Source: Morella rubra
Lineage: Eukaryota > Streptophyta > Magnoliopsida > Fagales > Myricaceae
Direction: 5' to 3'
Length of the DNA stretch: 64,000 nt
Assembly: GCA_003952965.2 (NCBI GenBank)
Contig: CM025852.1
Location: 9,526,946 to 9,590,945, forward strand
In this document: positions 11,701 to 23,394 of the stretch, in pieces
How the letters are laid out: each line of letters opens with the position of its first letter
Position numbering within the stretch: the stretch's first letter is position 1
Made by a program: the position numbers and the translations under genes
Notes under the pieces: model-generated
The model's database searches: none
Seen by the model: the letters and a program-made list of their open reading frames with translations, nothing else
What the model was told of the DNA's origin: nothing

Positions 11701-12116
11701 ATAAAAAATTCAAAAAATGCACGGCATCACTCAATTAGATCCTATTGATCAATAAAATAATGAAACAAAAATGTCAAGCAAAAAGATTGGATGAAAATAG
11801 GGTTTTCTAGAAGAAAATAGGCTAAAAACAAGCTTTAAGGGCAAAATTGTCTTTTCTAGCTTGTAAAAATATTTTATGAAAATTATTATGGCACTGACAT
11901 GATAAAAATAGGTAATTACATGAAAGAGCTTGAAAAGACAAGAGTGAGGATATTTTTATCATAATTTTTGGATATATAGAACTATTTCTAGGTATTTTAC
12001 AATATTTACTAATAATTAAATAATTACATCTAAATTTAACAATATAAAAATTACTAATCATAATTATTAAGGAAAATTAAGATTAGCAAGAATATTTAGA
12101 GGGTTGGGGTGTTACA
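8764..12116 (-). mobile_element. Solo LTR S1, chromovirus-like family, inside gypsy RNase H
   Basis: On the minus strand this starts TGTAACACCCCAACCC and ends ACGTGGCA; TATTA (8759-8763) and CATTA (12117-12121) fit a 5 bp duplication with one transition. Removing it rejoins RNase H codons (QALHH..., then YLLPKEF). No internal retrotransposon genes or paired LTRs are present, so it is a solo LTR of 3353 bp. A minus-strand TATA box (TATAAAT, 11321-11328) lies about 0.8 kb from its start. Boxes shared with the other three copies include the GAGTC/GACTC palindrome (9511-9540) and the GGTTGTG box near 9800. It carries a short ORF at 9245-9484. Confidence 0.88.
9245..9484 (-). CDS. LTR-embedded ORF with acidic tail (S1 copy)
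   Basis: An open minus-strand frame of 79 codons directly follows the palindromic GAGTC box, as in the S2 and S3 copies. Its middle (THTLVLHFCALVTYNMEVIV) has the hydrophobic/aromatic layout of the other copies, and its end (WVDLIGSSDDEGQDSS) corresponds to their IDLTSDSD-like tails. I do not recognise a named family. The acidic, serine-rich end after a V-D-L core resembles a SUMO-interacting motif. No clear promoter of its own is visible; it would lie within the LTR transcript. Confidence 0.4.
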   Translation of the reverse strand: MAIFDSFVTHDMITHTLVLHFCALVTYNMEVIVDCVPYLISKDLLPEFRRENSPIGEHHCHIDWVDLIGSSDDEGQDSS

Positions 12117-13480
12117 CATTATCTCCTTCCTAAGGAGTTCATCTTATTCTTGGATCATGAAGCCTTGAAGTACTTGAATACCCAACAAAAACTCAATTTC
12201 CCGACATGCCAAATGGAGTGAGTTTTTACAATCATTTTTCTTTGTTCTCAAGCATAAGGTGGGTGTTCAAAATCAAGTGGCTGATGCTTTGAGTCATCGA
12301 CATTCCTTGCTTTCTACTATGCAAGTTAATGTTTTTGGCTTTGAAGTGGTGAAAGAGCTTTAACAAGGAGGATCCCTACTTTACCAAGGTTTGGAAAGAA
12401 CGTTCTAGGGGTCCTTATCACTCTTTTTTATTACATAATGGTTATCTTTTCAAGGGCAATCAATTGTGTATTCCACAATACTCTTTGAGGAATGCCATTA
12501 TCATTGGCCCAAATATGGAGCGAGATGTTATGAGACATGTGGAGCGTTTTAGAGTTTGTCACATTGCCAGGAGTCATGGCCAAAATATTGGGTTATACAC
12601 TCCGCTTTCAATTCCTAATTCACCTTGGGAAGATATAAGTATGAATTTTGTTGTGGGATTACCGAAGACTCAAGGAAACAAAGATTCAGTCATGGTAGTT
12701 GTTGATCTCTATTTGAAGATGTTGCAGTTTGTTCCTTGTAGCAAGACTCTTGATGCTTCTCATGTGGCGGATCTCTATTTTCGAGAAGTTTTTAAACTTC
12801 ATGAAATTCCAAAGACTATCACATTGGATCGAGATACAAAGTTTATAAGTCATTTTTGGCGTACTTTTTGGAGGAAGCTTAGAACTAATCGGCAATTTAG
12901 TTTAACTTGTTATCCTCAAACTGATAGACAAACGGAAGTTGTTAATCGAAGCCTTTTTTTATTTATTAAGGACCTTTGTTGGTAAGAATATTCTTCAATG
13001 GGATTTAATTTTTGCAAAAATCAAGTTTGTTTATAATTGTTCCACTAATCAAACTACAGGTTGTAGTCCTTTTGAGATTATCTTTGGTCAAAATCCTATT
13101 AGTCCTTTGGACTTGGCTCCACTTTCTACTACTAATCATTTTAGTGGTGATGACGAGGAGAGAGTGCAGAACATTAAGAAGTCGCATGAACAAGTTCGAA
13201 ACCGGATTCTCAACTGAGAAGTATAGGAATAGAGCCAACAAGCACCGAAAGCAAGCAAGTTTCAAGGAAGGTGATTTGGTATGATTCGTCTTAGGAAAGA
13301 AGGTTTCCCGGGAAGATGACATGCTAAGCTCAAGCCTAGAGCCGATGGTCCATTCAAGGTACTTTAACGCATTGGTGAGAATGAGTATAAGATTGAACTG
13401 AAAGTTTGCCTGCGAAAATTATCATACTTACTTGATCTGGCAAATGATCTTGAACTTGTCTGCGATTGAATCTTCAATCT
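12117..13480 (+). pseudogene. Gypsy RNase H end and integrase remnant
   Basis: After the solo LTR, RNase H resumes ([18 protein letters not shown]). The integrase core covers 12464-13000 with the D,D,E triad still visible: VVVD (about 12713), TLDRDTKF (about 12825) and QTEVVNR (about 12933). PWEDISMNFVVGLPKTQ is the conserved entry to the core. The C-terminal part continues in other frames (CSPFEIIFGQNP, then KLKPRADGPFKV near 13325). Stops and frameshifts at about 12360, 12985, 13215 and 13285 kill it. Confidence 0.88.
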
Positions 13481-13499
13481 TAATAATCTTCAGGTCTTA

Positions 13500-13995
13500 T
13501 TGATCTTATACCTTGAGTGTTTGATTTCATAATAGAGCAGCCCAAATGTTTTGCTTCCTTCCTTTCCATGCCTCACAACCGTCACAAGGTTTCTTAAAGT
13601 CATAATGACCAACAGTCTAGAGAAAGATATCTTATAGTTTTTTTCTGAACCCTAATTGTGATATAGCGTGGGATCGTTAGAGACCTCAAATCTCGGCCGT
13701 AGGATCACATGGAAAACAATTTTCTATTATTTCCCTTATATTATTTTATTCCGAATTTTAGACTTCTACTAATTGTGATCATGTTCATTAACATGTCATA
13801 ATTTACCCCGAGTATTTGAGATTGATTGTGAAATCCCTTATGCTAACAATTATTCATTTATTTGTTCTTCCACCATACTATATTCCAAATGAGTCAAAAG
13901 GACCGGAATCATATCACCGCTGAAGTCTCTAACTTATATAATTCTCAATTCACAATCTGTAATCGTTGGATTATTAGTTGTTTCCAAAAAATTTC

Positions 13996-14032
<37 letters not shown>

Positions 14033-14463
14033 TTTCGAAAAATACTTTTAAATACAATTGGCCAATGGATTCTTTTCTAGTCCAACCCTATACAGATATA
14101 TTGAATTTATTGCCTCATCAAGAGACTGGTACATTCCTTATTGAGCATTTATACGAATTTATTTATCATGACAAGACCTAATGTTATCTAGAATCTTTAA
14201 CCTAGAAAGATCATTACCAAATGACTAGGTCAAAGCAAAAATACACAATAAATAGATCCATATAAATCTCTTACTTCTAAAGATACAATAAATCAATTGT
14301 GCTGAATACTTTTCAACATCAATGATCACTTCCAGAAGGTATTCATATTTGATCTTGTTCAATGCATGTACTCTTACATTATACCCACTCGTTTGCTTAA
14401 GGTCACTACGTTAATGAAAAAGTCTATCATCCTATTAAATAAAGACACAACAAGTGTAGACCC
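13500..14463 (+). other. Non-coding 3' internal region of the gypsy element
   Basis: No reading frame or chromodomain recognised between integrase and the 3' LTR. A (TA)n run lies at 14000-14029. There is no convincing purine tract just before the 3' LTR. Confidence 0.6.
14000..14029. repeat. (TA)n microsatellite
   Basis: About 15 uninterrupted TA dinucleotides. Confidence 0.95.
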
Positions 14464-15208
14464 TAACACAGATGTGGTTAGCATCAAAGGTCGTGATTGT
14501 AATCAATGTTTGGAATGATTTATGAAGATTCTATGTTAGGCTTTTCACTTGTTGGAAAGCTCTATGAGTTTAGTTTCTAACACATTAAACGGCGTACAAT
14601 TTTTTCTAGACGAAGTTATGGTTAAATTTCTCCAATGAGGTCAGGCTGGCAGCTAATTCCGAGGTCTAGCGAATTTTGGACGATTTTCATATTTTTAAGT
14701 TGTTCTTTTGGGTTTTCAACATGTCTTTTCATTTCTCTAAGAGTCTTTTATTTTTCCTAAGTCTCAATTAATATTTTGGAAGTTGTATTTCTCATTTACT
14801 CATGCTTGGAGGGTTGTTCCAAGCTTTACTATTTAAACCTCTCTCAAGTAGTGGAAAACTTGAGCCTTAGGCTTCTTTGAAGAAGGATTTCTTCTACAAA
14901 CTCTTATCCTTCGGTGGATTCCGATAGGTGGTGAGTTCTTGCTCTGTATCCCGTGTTGGATTACATTGAGTGGTGATTTGTGTATCCCTTTGTGTTCTAC
15001 TTGGGTGGTGAGCTTATCTATCCGAGTGTGTGAGTTAGAGTGTGTTCCCGAGATACCCATACAATTTCCCGACCCTTTTCATCATTATCCCAAAGTCTTC
15101 TTACTATCTTAAAGTCCCATTATTCCTGAGGTGTCAATTTCTCTCATTCCAACCATCCCGAGGTGCTCATAAGGTGTCCGCGTTTTGTCCCGATTAATCC
15201 TAATATCA
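14464..15208 (+). repeat. Gypsy 3' LTR
   Basis: Starts TAACACAGATGTGG (the canonical TG has become TA) and ends CCTAATATCA, followed by the AAGAG duplication. Aligns along its whole length with the 5' LTR at 4570-5341. Confidence 0.9.
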
Positions 15209-15213
15209 AAGAG

Positions 15214-16520
15214 CAACTCATTTTAGTGTATACTCTTTAGTGACATTCTAATTGAACATTGGTTCGCCAAATTAAGCCCTAAGATTTCAAGAGTATGTAT
15301 TGAAGTACAAGCTGATATGGAGCTGGTTAGGGATTTTGATGTAATGGGAATAGAGGAAAATTAATTTATTGAGTACCAGAAGCATGCAACCTCTACTCCT
15401 GCTTGTGCATTCATAAACTATAGTTGTCGGACCAACTATATATTGATGTTGCCATTAATCGAGAGGAATGGATTGAAGTAAGAAGGTAATCCAAATTAAG
15501 GCAAGGGCTTTCTTATCTCTGAACAAAAGGAGGGGGAGGCTGATTCCATCCCTTCCTGTAACTATGAACCCTTAATTTAAAATAAATCCAGATGTGAAAA
15601 TACTACGGACATTTGGACTTGATTAACAGCTAGCTAGTTAGAGGCCGGGGTGAATAGATGTTTACCCTAATTTTGAAATCAAACAGAATAATCACTAAAC
15701 TCGTTTAAAGATTATAAAGTCTAGATATGGACAACGCCGAATACAACTAACAAAATAACTTTACCAAAATGTAAATCAATCATCAATTGCCCAATAGACT
15801 CCAAAGAAAAATTAGTTAGGGCTATCTGCGGCACTACAAATCTACTAAGAACAATAAACTTATAATTGGAGATTCAGACATGACAAATTTTTTGAAGACT
15901 TCGACATCCCAAAAAGTAAAAATCTGAGTGACCCACACAAAGCTGCACCAAGCAGTGACTCTAGAACTCTCGACCTCTTCTTATGGATTCTCAAGGACGA
16001 ACAAAGCCTTTCACGCGAGTACTCTCATAGCCAAACTCCTCTAGAACTTTTTAGACTTCACGAGGAAGTTTTGTTCGTTGAATGATTGAGAGAAAAATCA
16101 AAGATTTTTTAATCTGAATCTGGTAAGGTATTTTTCTCCTATGTAGGGTTGGATCTCGAACACATAGAATTTAAATAGTTTTCCAAGAGTTTAGGCTCGA
16201 CTAACAAGGGACCCATATTCCATTGAAACTCTCTAGATTGCTTAGCTCGACAAAGTATTTGAGCGTCATGTCAACGACAGTTTCTTAGATCATTTGGCTT
16301 GAAAGAGTAGGCTAGCGATAGTCAAGCGAGACTTCTTTTGAGTACTTGGCTCGAGCATCAGGGGATCAAAACCTCTTGGGTCATCATGTTTAGCTCAAAA
16401 CTTGATTCATAAGATTACAACTTCATTGGACTAACTTTTCACATGGAAATTTTCTGAAGGCGACAAAAAGCTACTAATTCCTCATTAAAGGTTTTGGATG
16501 ATAAAAAATATTGGTCACTT
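15214..16520. other. Intergenic; possible copia LTR fragment on the minus strand
   Basis: No gene recognised. Sequence around 15640 (reverse complement CTATTCACCCCGGCCTCTAA) looks like the 3' end of a plant copia LTR, and 16480-16510 (reverse complement TTTTTTATCATCCAAAACC) resembles the region before such an LTR. No second LTR, primer site or duplication was found, so this is weak. Confidence 0.35.
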
Positions 16521-16527
16521 GATTTTA

Positions 16528-17275
16528 GGAGTGTTCATTTGCACCGGCGGTGATGGGCTACCGGTAAGAGCGGTTATTGTGTCTTAGCGGTGCGGTGGCG
16601 GTGTCAAATATGTGATTTCGTCAATTGCGGTGACGGTAACGGTTTTCGCTAAACTGTCATGTACACTACCGTTAACCACCCCTAGTTTAGATTTGAGATG
16701 ATTATTGATTATGTGATATACTTTTGTTGGGCTTTTGTTGGAATATGTTAGTTTGTTTATGTCACATTGTTGGACACTTTTATTATACTTTGGTCTTTAT
16801 GTTTGAATATGATATTATGTTGGACTTTTGGACAGCTTATTATATTTGTTATGAGTATTAATAATTGTGATATTATGTTTGAATAGGTTATGATATTTGT
16901 CCATTTGATATGATTATTGATTATGATATTATGTTGGAAATTTAAGCAGGTTATAATATTTGAATGATTATATTTGTTGCTTATATATAGACATCAAATG
17001 GTCTTAATAGTCCAAAAAAACCAAAGGAGAATAGCCCAAAACAATGAAAAAAATGAAAAGCTCAAACAAAAGCCCATTTTTTTTGGCCCAATAGTTACAC
17101 GGTTTAAGCGGTTACCGTCTAACCGTTACCGTTAATACCGTCACTGGCAAAGGCGGTTATTGTGTTTTAGTGGTGCGGTGGTGGTGTTTAATATGTGATA
17201 CCGTCAATTGCGGTGATAGTGACAGTTTTCGTCAAACTGTCATCTACACTAACGTTAACCACCGCTACTCGATTT
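16528..17275. repeat. Duplicated GC-rich repeat, possibly a hAT-type non-autonomous element
   Basis: Segments at about 16560-16680 and 17150-17268 are similar direct copies sharing GCGGTTATTGTGT, ATATGTGAT, GTCAATTGCGGTGA and ACTGTCAT, both ending in a GTTAACCACC-type sequence. The block starts TAGGAGTGTTCATTTGCACC and the first copy ends AACCACCCCTA, which resembles hAT termini (TAGGGGTG), but I found no convincing 8 bp duplication. Between the copies is A/T-rich DNA with runs of TGATATTATG-like sequence. Confidence 0.45.
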
Positions 17276-17279
17276 GTCG

Positions 17280-17880
17280 CTATATGCCGGTCATGAAAGA
17301 GTTTTGGTCATAAATTCTGGGATTCGTCGAGACAGTTTTCTGTTTGCATGACGCATTTGAATTTCATCACACAAATCCATATGATCGAACCAGTGAGATA
17401 TCGAGACGATTTTCCATTTCTGTGACAGATTTGAATTCCATGATGGGTGAGTTCTTTTTTTCTCTTTGAATAACGCATGCGAACGTTTTCTAGAAGGTGA
17501 CGAATTTATGCTTCATCACTAATTATCTGTTCGCACGTATCAAAAAGGACGTGCGAACACATAATAGTTTTCCGATGATCAAAAGAACTTGTTGCTGAAA
17601 ATGACTTCCGCACAATTGCAAGTGGAGTACAGACGTTTATTCAGTAATAGCGTAGGAAGGGTAATGATCGTGCGCACATCGCGCATGTCTTGTCGTGCAA
17701 ACGAAGGTAGCGGTTTTCGGACGGTATTTCTTTTATATTAATATTTGCAAATTTATTTTATTATGCATTTCAAAGCATTATATTAATTATAATGTCCTAA
17801 ATTAGAAATTGTCTGCAAATATTTAAACTTCATAATAATAAATAAAATACATAACCAAAATTAAGTATGAAATAAATAAC
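17280..17880. repeat. Dispersed repeat, copy A of a CACTA-like non-autonomous sequence
   Basis: Shares blocks with 25030-25610: TTTCCATTT.YGTGACAGA, a GAACG...GGTGACGAA-type block, a GCACGYATCAAAA block, TTTATATTAATAT.TGC and AATTGTCT.CAA. GTGCGAAC/GCGGAC-like motifs recur. It resembles subterminal DNA of CACTA elements. No clear ends are visible in this copy. Confidence 0.5.
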
Positions 17881-18717
17881 TAAGCAAAATTTGTGCCGGG
17901 GCATTAAATGTGTTGTGACTTGTCTTACATGTTCCACCATCAGCTCGTGCATGCATATTTTTTTGCATTTACAGTAACCTTATTTTTTTCGCTGTGGAGA
18001 TCCGGATCTCTGATTGATCTTTTTACCTCGTATAATTTTGCAACTTTATCTCTATTTACCTAAGGGTACATATAATTGAAAGAAAGAATATTCTTCAAAT
18101 TTGGGTTGGGAAGCCATGTAGCTTTGCACATGTCAATTCTTAACTATTTTGTTGCGCCTAAGCCACTTCTTTACTATTTACAACAGAAGAACTGCGAGGT
18201 TTATAATCATTTTTGAAAAGTATCAATGAGTTCAATGATACTTATAGTACATCTACGACAAAACATTATTTTCTGAAAAATTGATGGTTGTGTAGTGAGA
18301 ACCGAATAAATTCATCTAAGAAAATATTGTTTCCAAAAACACAAAAAGAAAAAGAAAAAGAAAGGTTAGGAGAAATAGAATTATATTGATTCACGGGTAA
18401 TATCTGTAACACATATATACATATCATGAAGAAATAAACATATTCTCTACTTGCAATAAATAAAGCGGACATATAGAATTGTTGCCGTACAATTAAAAAA
18501 AAAAATCGATTTAGTTGGGCGTTACAATTTTGATTTTGATTTTGATTTTCTAAGCAATCGAAATTTTATAGAGTAATGTCACAGGATACGAAAGGGATAG
18601 CATTTACATCAATAACATTGCAAATAAATTGCATTATTTTCCAATAGACCATAGAAAGAAAATAGTACAATAGAACTCTTTACGAGTTATTAAGCTGAAA
18701 CTCACTGCTTCCGCATA
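17881..18717. other. Intergenic, no gene seen
   Basis: A/T-rich sequence without coding homology. It includes the presumed 3' untranslated DNA of the minus-strand gene at 18718-19172, with a possible poly(A) signal (reverse-strand AATAAT near 18636). Confidence 0.5.
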
Positions 18718-19172
18718 TTATATGCGTGCAGTATCGAAGTGCTTTTTCAGATATTCGTCGAAACAACGTACGTTGCATCTGAATATGAGAAAGCTAATTC
18801 GTTTTTGGAAGCAGTCAGCGAGGCATTTTTGAATGAACAAAGGCGTAGGCTCCCCGTTAGCTTTCGCATGGCCTATGCATCGTTCAAATAGTGAGAAAAT
18901 ACAAACATGAAACGGATAGGTGCCAAGGAGTCCTAGTCTTTTTCTCCAAATTTCACAACGTTTCACCCCTGTTCTGAGACAAACAGCGAAAGTTTCCTCA
19001 GCTGCGTCGAGCTTAGAGAAACGAGCATCTTTGACGGCCGGAAGTGATGAAGAAGGACCGAAGGATGTAGGTGCAATGGCATTAGCTTCAACCTCCGCGA
19101 GAAAATGATTAGTAGTAATACCATCACAGCCACCATGAGTGCAGCAGCTCTAATGTTTTTCTTTTCAACCAT
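18718..19172 (-). CDS. Small secreted cysteine-rich protein, one apparent frameshift
   Basis: ATG at 19172 (context ACCAATGG) opens MVEKKNIRAAALM and a strongly hydrophobic stretch (VAVMVLLLIIF), a signal peptide. Immediately after it the frame is lost, but one additional T in the adjacent T-run (near 19107) would join it to a long open frame that starts AEVEANA (a good cleavage site) and runs to TAA at 18718-18720. The mature part has eight cysteines with regular spacing: C-x7-C-x17-C-x7-C-x17-C-x3-C-x11-C-x3-C. The two CX3C pairs recall alpha-hairpinin-type folds, but I do not recognise the family. Total about 150 residues, single exon. A TATA box is at 19396-19404. The gene is recognised by its architecture, not by homology; it may be a true pseudogene or a consensus error. 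Confidence 0.6.
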
Positions 19173-19395
19173 TGGTCTTTATCCGGCCAGTACTTTAGAA
19201 ACGTTAATCCCTCTTGTGAAAATTAATGTCAGAATGTAATGAAAGTCTAAACCCTTCTATCATTCTTATAAGCAATTTAAGTAAGGATGAAGAATACTTG
19301 AATAATGTCATTTGGCTGGTGTCATGAGACGTTTTAGAAAAATTACTTCCATAAATATACAACATGTTAATGGAATTTTTGGCACCACGAAAAGG

Positions 19396-19404
19396 CATAT
19401 ATAG
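19396..19404 (-). promoter_or_regulatory. Candidate TATA box of the cysteine-rich protein gene
   Basis: Minus-strand CTATATATGCC about 220 bp upstream of the ATG; it would give a leader of roughly 190 nt. Confidence 0.4.
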
Positions 19405-19409
19405 TACGT

Positions 19410-20839
19410 TGAAAATAGAATAACCCAACTTGATTGCGTAATATATTCAAGTGTGAATATGAAGAAGATTTCCTTATTTTAACTTTATCATGAGTTATTT
19501 AAACTTATTTTATAATTAATTATTCTTTAAGCTTGGTTCTTTAGTAAAGAAAGCGAAAGCAAGCATAGTTTGCACGATTCTAGTTTCTTGTTGGACAGTT
19601 GAGCCACCATATATGTAAAAATCACCAGTAAAGTTTGGTTTTTTGGAAAAGAAAATTACAAAAAAAAAACAAAAAAGAATTTTCAGCAATAGATCAAAAC
19701 TAACATTGTACAATTGTAGGGGCATGGAATAGACGAGCCAGCTTATCCCAGAAGATATGAAAGCATGAATAGAAATATTGAATTAAGTTATTGATTCGAT
19801 CCAAAAGCGAGACAAAATGCTATGTGCTATAACCTTATTTTAAGGAAAGCTTTATCTCAATGAAAATCATGTTTAAAGAGGGTAACGTAATTGGTAGACC
19901 AGTGGTAGATAGCTGCAAATTGAGGGATTTTTTGAAGACTACATCAGGGTACCTTAATCCCTAAGATTTCATGAGCCTCCAGAAAAGTTTATCACCTTGT
20001 AAGTACGTAATAAGTATTTGTTAAAGCAAGAGAAAAATTATTTTGCCTTGCCAAATGATATTAGGGTTACTTATATGTACTTAGTGAGTTAGGTTCTCCT
20101 ATAAATTAAATTTCATTATTAGAGTTGTATTCATTTTACTGAATTTAAATTAATTAGTAATTGCATAACCAGATTAGGATTTTATTATTCCTTTTACTTG
20201 TATAACCTATATTTGTTAATTTATAAAAACTGAATTGACCAAACCAACCATAATATTTTATCACAAAATAGATTAGTATTGCATTGTATATATTTTTCTA
20301 AAAATTTGCTTAACTAGGTTAAAAAGTTTTTCTTTTGTTCATATACACGTTGAGACACACAAAATTCATATTGAAAATTACACCACAAGTAATTAAGTTA
20401 CACTAATACCATGAGGAAGATGATTTCCAGTCACTCAGTTATGTGGCCCCAAGTCACTCGAAAATCCATTGCCTTTACAAAAGACCTGTCCAGCATGACA
20501 TACACTGACCTTTTAGATACAAGTGGCGTATACAATTTCATGTGAATTTTAAATTAACAGGTACTAGTCTAACGGGTTCGGTTACTATGCAAAGCAGATG
20601 GGTGTGAAGCAAAGTGAAGTACCGGCCGAGATTAAAATTCGAAGATCCGATGGTCAAATGAAGACACGTTGTTTAATGAGGAAACCCACCCTTCCGACCC
20701 GTTTGAAGACTAGACTCGCCGGACCCAGAAATGCCACCTGTAGTGATAATAGATCTGGCATCCCCTTCATCGTGCAATCTTCGAAGAACTTCATTGTAGA
20801 TCTGGCATCTCCCTTTTCTGCTTCTTCGATTGGCATTTT
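19410..20839. other. Intergenic, no gene seen
   Basis: A/T-rich. Near 20740-20810 the phrase AGATCTGGCATC occurs twice about 60 bp apart just before the LRR fragment. Nothing else supportable. Confidence 0.5.
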
Positions 20840-21370
20840 GTGCCTATCCACTTTGACAACATGAATCTCAGCGGCTGTGTGTTAGACCACATTCAAGAAC
20901 TTCGTTGTCTTTCTTCTCTCAACATTTGCTGTAATGGATTTGCCTCAACATTACCAAAATCACTATCCAATATTACCTCCCTAAAGAGCCTTGATGTAAG
21001 TCAGAATTACTTCATCCACAGCTTCCCCACTGGACTTGGAAGGGCCTCAGGACTGACTTTAGTAAATGCATCGAGCAATAATTTCTCTAGTTTCCTCCTA
21101 GAGGATATGGGAAATGCAACATCACTTGAGGTACTTGATTTTAGAGGAAGCTTCTTTGAAGGCTCAATTCCTACATCTTTCTAGAATTTGCAGAAATTGA
21201 AGTTCCTCTGCCTTTCTGGGAATAATTTCACTAGAACAATTCTGAGATTTCTTGGGCAACTTTCTTCCATGGAGACTATGATTATTGGATACAATGAGTT
21301 TGAAGGTGAGATCCCAATGGAGTTTGGAAACCTTCCCAATCTCCAGTATATGTTCCTTGGCGGTTGGTAG
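20840..21370 (+). pseudogene. LRR receptor-kinase fragment, MIK1/PXL-like ectodomain
   Basis: Consecutive 24-residue leucine-rich repeats read in one frame: [68 protein letters not shown] and [16 protein letters not shown]. This order is characteristic of the plant MDIS1-interacting receptor-like kinase 1 / PXL group (subfamily XI LRR-RLKs). A TAG at 21182-21184 interrupts the frame once; reading continues in the same frame to 21370, where homology stops at NLQYMFLGG. Signal peptide, N-terminal repeats, transmembrane segment and kinase are all absent, so this is a truncated relic and not a receptor gene. Confidence 0.85.
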
Positions 21371-23390
21371 TCTCGGTGGCCAAAAGGGGAAGAAGGGAAA
21401 CGGTTCTACACGAAGGAGAAGAACTGGTTTCAAACAGGTTTGAGTAGCCAAAATGAGTCCGGGTCGCTTCAAAATTGGTCGACTCTCATTAAATGATTTG
21501 GCCTCATTCTTAGCTGCGGGATCATCTTCTTTCCATCTCAATCGTAGCTTCACATGGCTTCATACAACTGTGCTTTGCATAATAACCAGACCCCTGGTCT
21601 AACTTAGCAGTTTGAGTGACTTGGGATACATGGCTATTCATGATTGGTGGTGATGTGTCCCTATTAACCACGTGGGATTTATTTCGTTAATAGGACAACC
21701 AAGTTGAAGGAATGACCATTCTAGTATATGAAGGATTTCCTACGAACTAGTTTAGGACGAAATATACCTCAGGGGCTAGTAGTTTAGAATTGGATCATCT
21801 TAGATTATGTGCGTTTTATAAAAAAATTTAGGATTATTAGGATTTTTTTTTATAGAATTGTGAATATTTATATAGGTTGAAGTTTTATAGGTTTCTGTGT
21901 AAAAGCTGGTGAAATTCTTAAAAGATATTTGATTTTCATTGGACTTTGTAAAAAGATGTAGAAAGAGATGGTTTGTTGTAATTTTTTAATAAAAAAATAT
22001 TGGAGTTTGGTGAAAAGGTATGTATAGAGAAGATTTGTTGGAATGTTTTTTTAAAAAAAGTATTGGAGTTTTTGTGGAATTTTTTGGAGTTTGTGTAACA
22101 AATTGTTAAGCCTAAGACTAAAATTATAATGAAGTTATATGAGCTCGAGTTGTCAACAAATTGCTTGGTTTATTTGGCACATTATATGAGGCAATTTTCA
22201 CTTTGTAGTTTACATCACCAAGTTTGTCACGCTGAGTCTTCCAATTAGTATATTTAGGTTAATATGTACCCTATGTTAGGAATCAACTATTAGATCGTGC
22301 CACGTGTTCTACCATTTCAATCATCAAATCTCAATTAAAGTCACATTTTGGAAAACTTTTTTACTAGGAAAAATATCATTTTGCATCTATGAATTATAAG
22401 GTCAATGTCACTTAGGGGTCTAAAATACCAAGTTCATTAGGTGTGGCATTCAAACTATATAAATGAATAAATATGCGCCCTCCAATTAGATCCTACAACA
22501 AAAACATGTAACAAGTGGGCCCCGTGACATGATTTGCACATTAGATTCTTTCAAAAGGCTCACATTGATGAATTTTAGTAGTTCAATGGCTCAATATAAT
22601 AAACTTGTTAATTTGGACTACCTAAATGAAATTGGTCCTATAATTTGGAAAAGCAAAATAATTTTTTCCTGTTGTATTTTGAAAGGTTAATGCAGTAAAC
22701 TTTATAGTTTAAACCATAAAGAGACATTAGTTTCTTAATTTGTACGGTGAAAAGTAACGATTCCCTTACGTACATAAACTCATCTTATAAGCTTCAGAAA
22801 GTCAATTAGGGTTCCTACAAACACGTGAACATCTGCTCATTTAATTTTCAACATTCATGATATTGACGACGAAAGCAAGGTTGAAAGGTTAATTTTATTC
22901 GATTCCTAAGTACAATTAATACATCTTCAGAACGGCCTGTTCGAGTTTGGAGATGACAATCGCCGATTTATTTTATTATTTTATAGTTGGAGTAAGCCAT
23001 TGCTTGGTAACTTCTTTGAAATGTCTTTCTTTGAAGTTGGCATAAAATTTCCAGTTAAAAATTGAAATTTTATGTGCAGTTCATAAACAAAACTTATTTT
23101 TAAAGTATTGTGGTGAAGATTCTTAATTTAAAGTTCTTGATACATATAAAAATGAAACAATATGGACTCTATCAAGCTACTTTGGGTACAGTTATTTGGA
23201 ATATGTTCTGATTAATGGTTTGGCCTCCCACCCTTATAAAAATATAGGCCCCAAAAAATTGTTGGTAATCTAGTTTTTACTTTACGCGATATCATGAAAG
23301 CTAGAGTACTTTTATCCTCAGACTATGGGGCCAATGACAAAAGGGCTCAAACTACTAATTTCATCACATTTCGCCCTCTTATTATAAAAT
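21371..23390. other. Intergenic, no gene seen
   Basis: A/T-rich sequence. Two similar stretches near 21915-22060 (ATTGGAGTTT...AAAAAAA...TTTGTTGGAAT) suggest an old short repeat. No coding homology recognised. Confidence 0.5.
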
Positions 23391-23394
23391 TTCA

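Larger units (their letters stand above)
4570..15208 (+). mobile_element. Full-length Ty3-gypsy retrotransposon, inactive, interrupted by a solo LTR
   Basis: Two related LTRs (4570-5341 and 14464-15208) bracket gag, protease, RT, RNase H and integrase in the Ty3-gypsy order. AAGAG immediately flanks both ends (4565-4569 and 15209-15213), so this is an intact insertion. The LTRs differ by many substitutions and small indels, so the insertion is old. All reading frames are broken, the RT fingers region is tandemly repeated, and a 3353 bp solo LTR (8764-12116) splits RNase H from integrase. DGRSC in the protease and LLGRPWQYD afterwards suit a chromovirus-like lineage, but I saw no clear chromodomain. 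Confidence 0.92.

Noticed and set aside
8764..12116. S1-S4 as complete small retrotransposons or LARDs with their own paired LTRs.
   Set aside because: No direct repeats at the two ends, no primer site and no purine tract within; termini plus 5 bp duplications fit solo LTRs.
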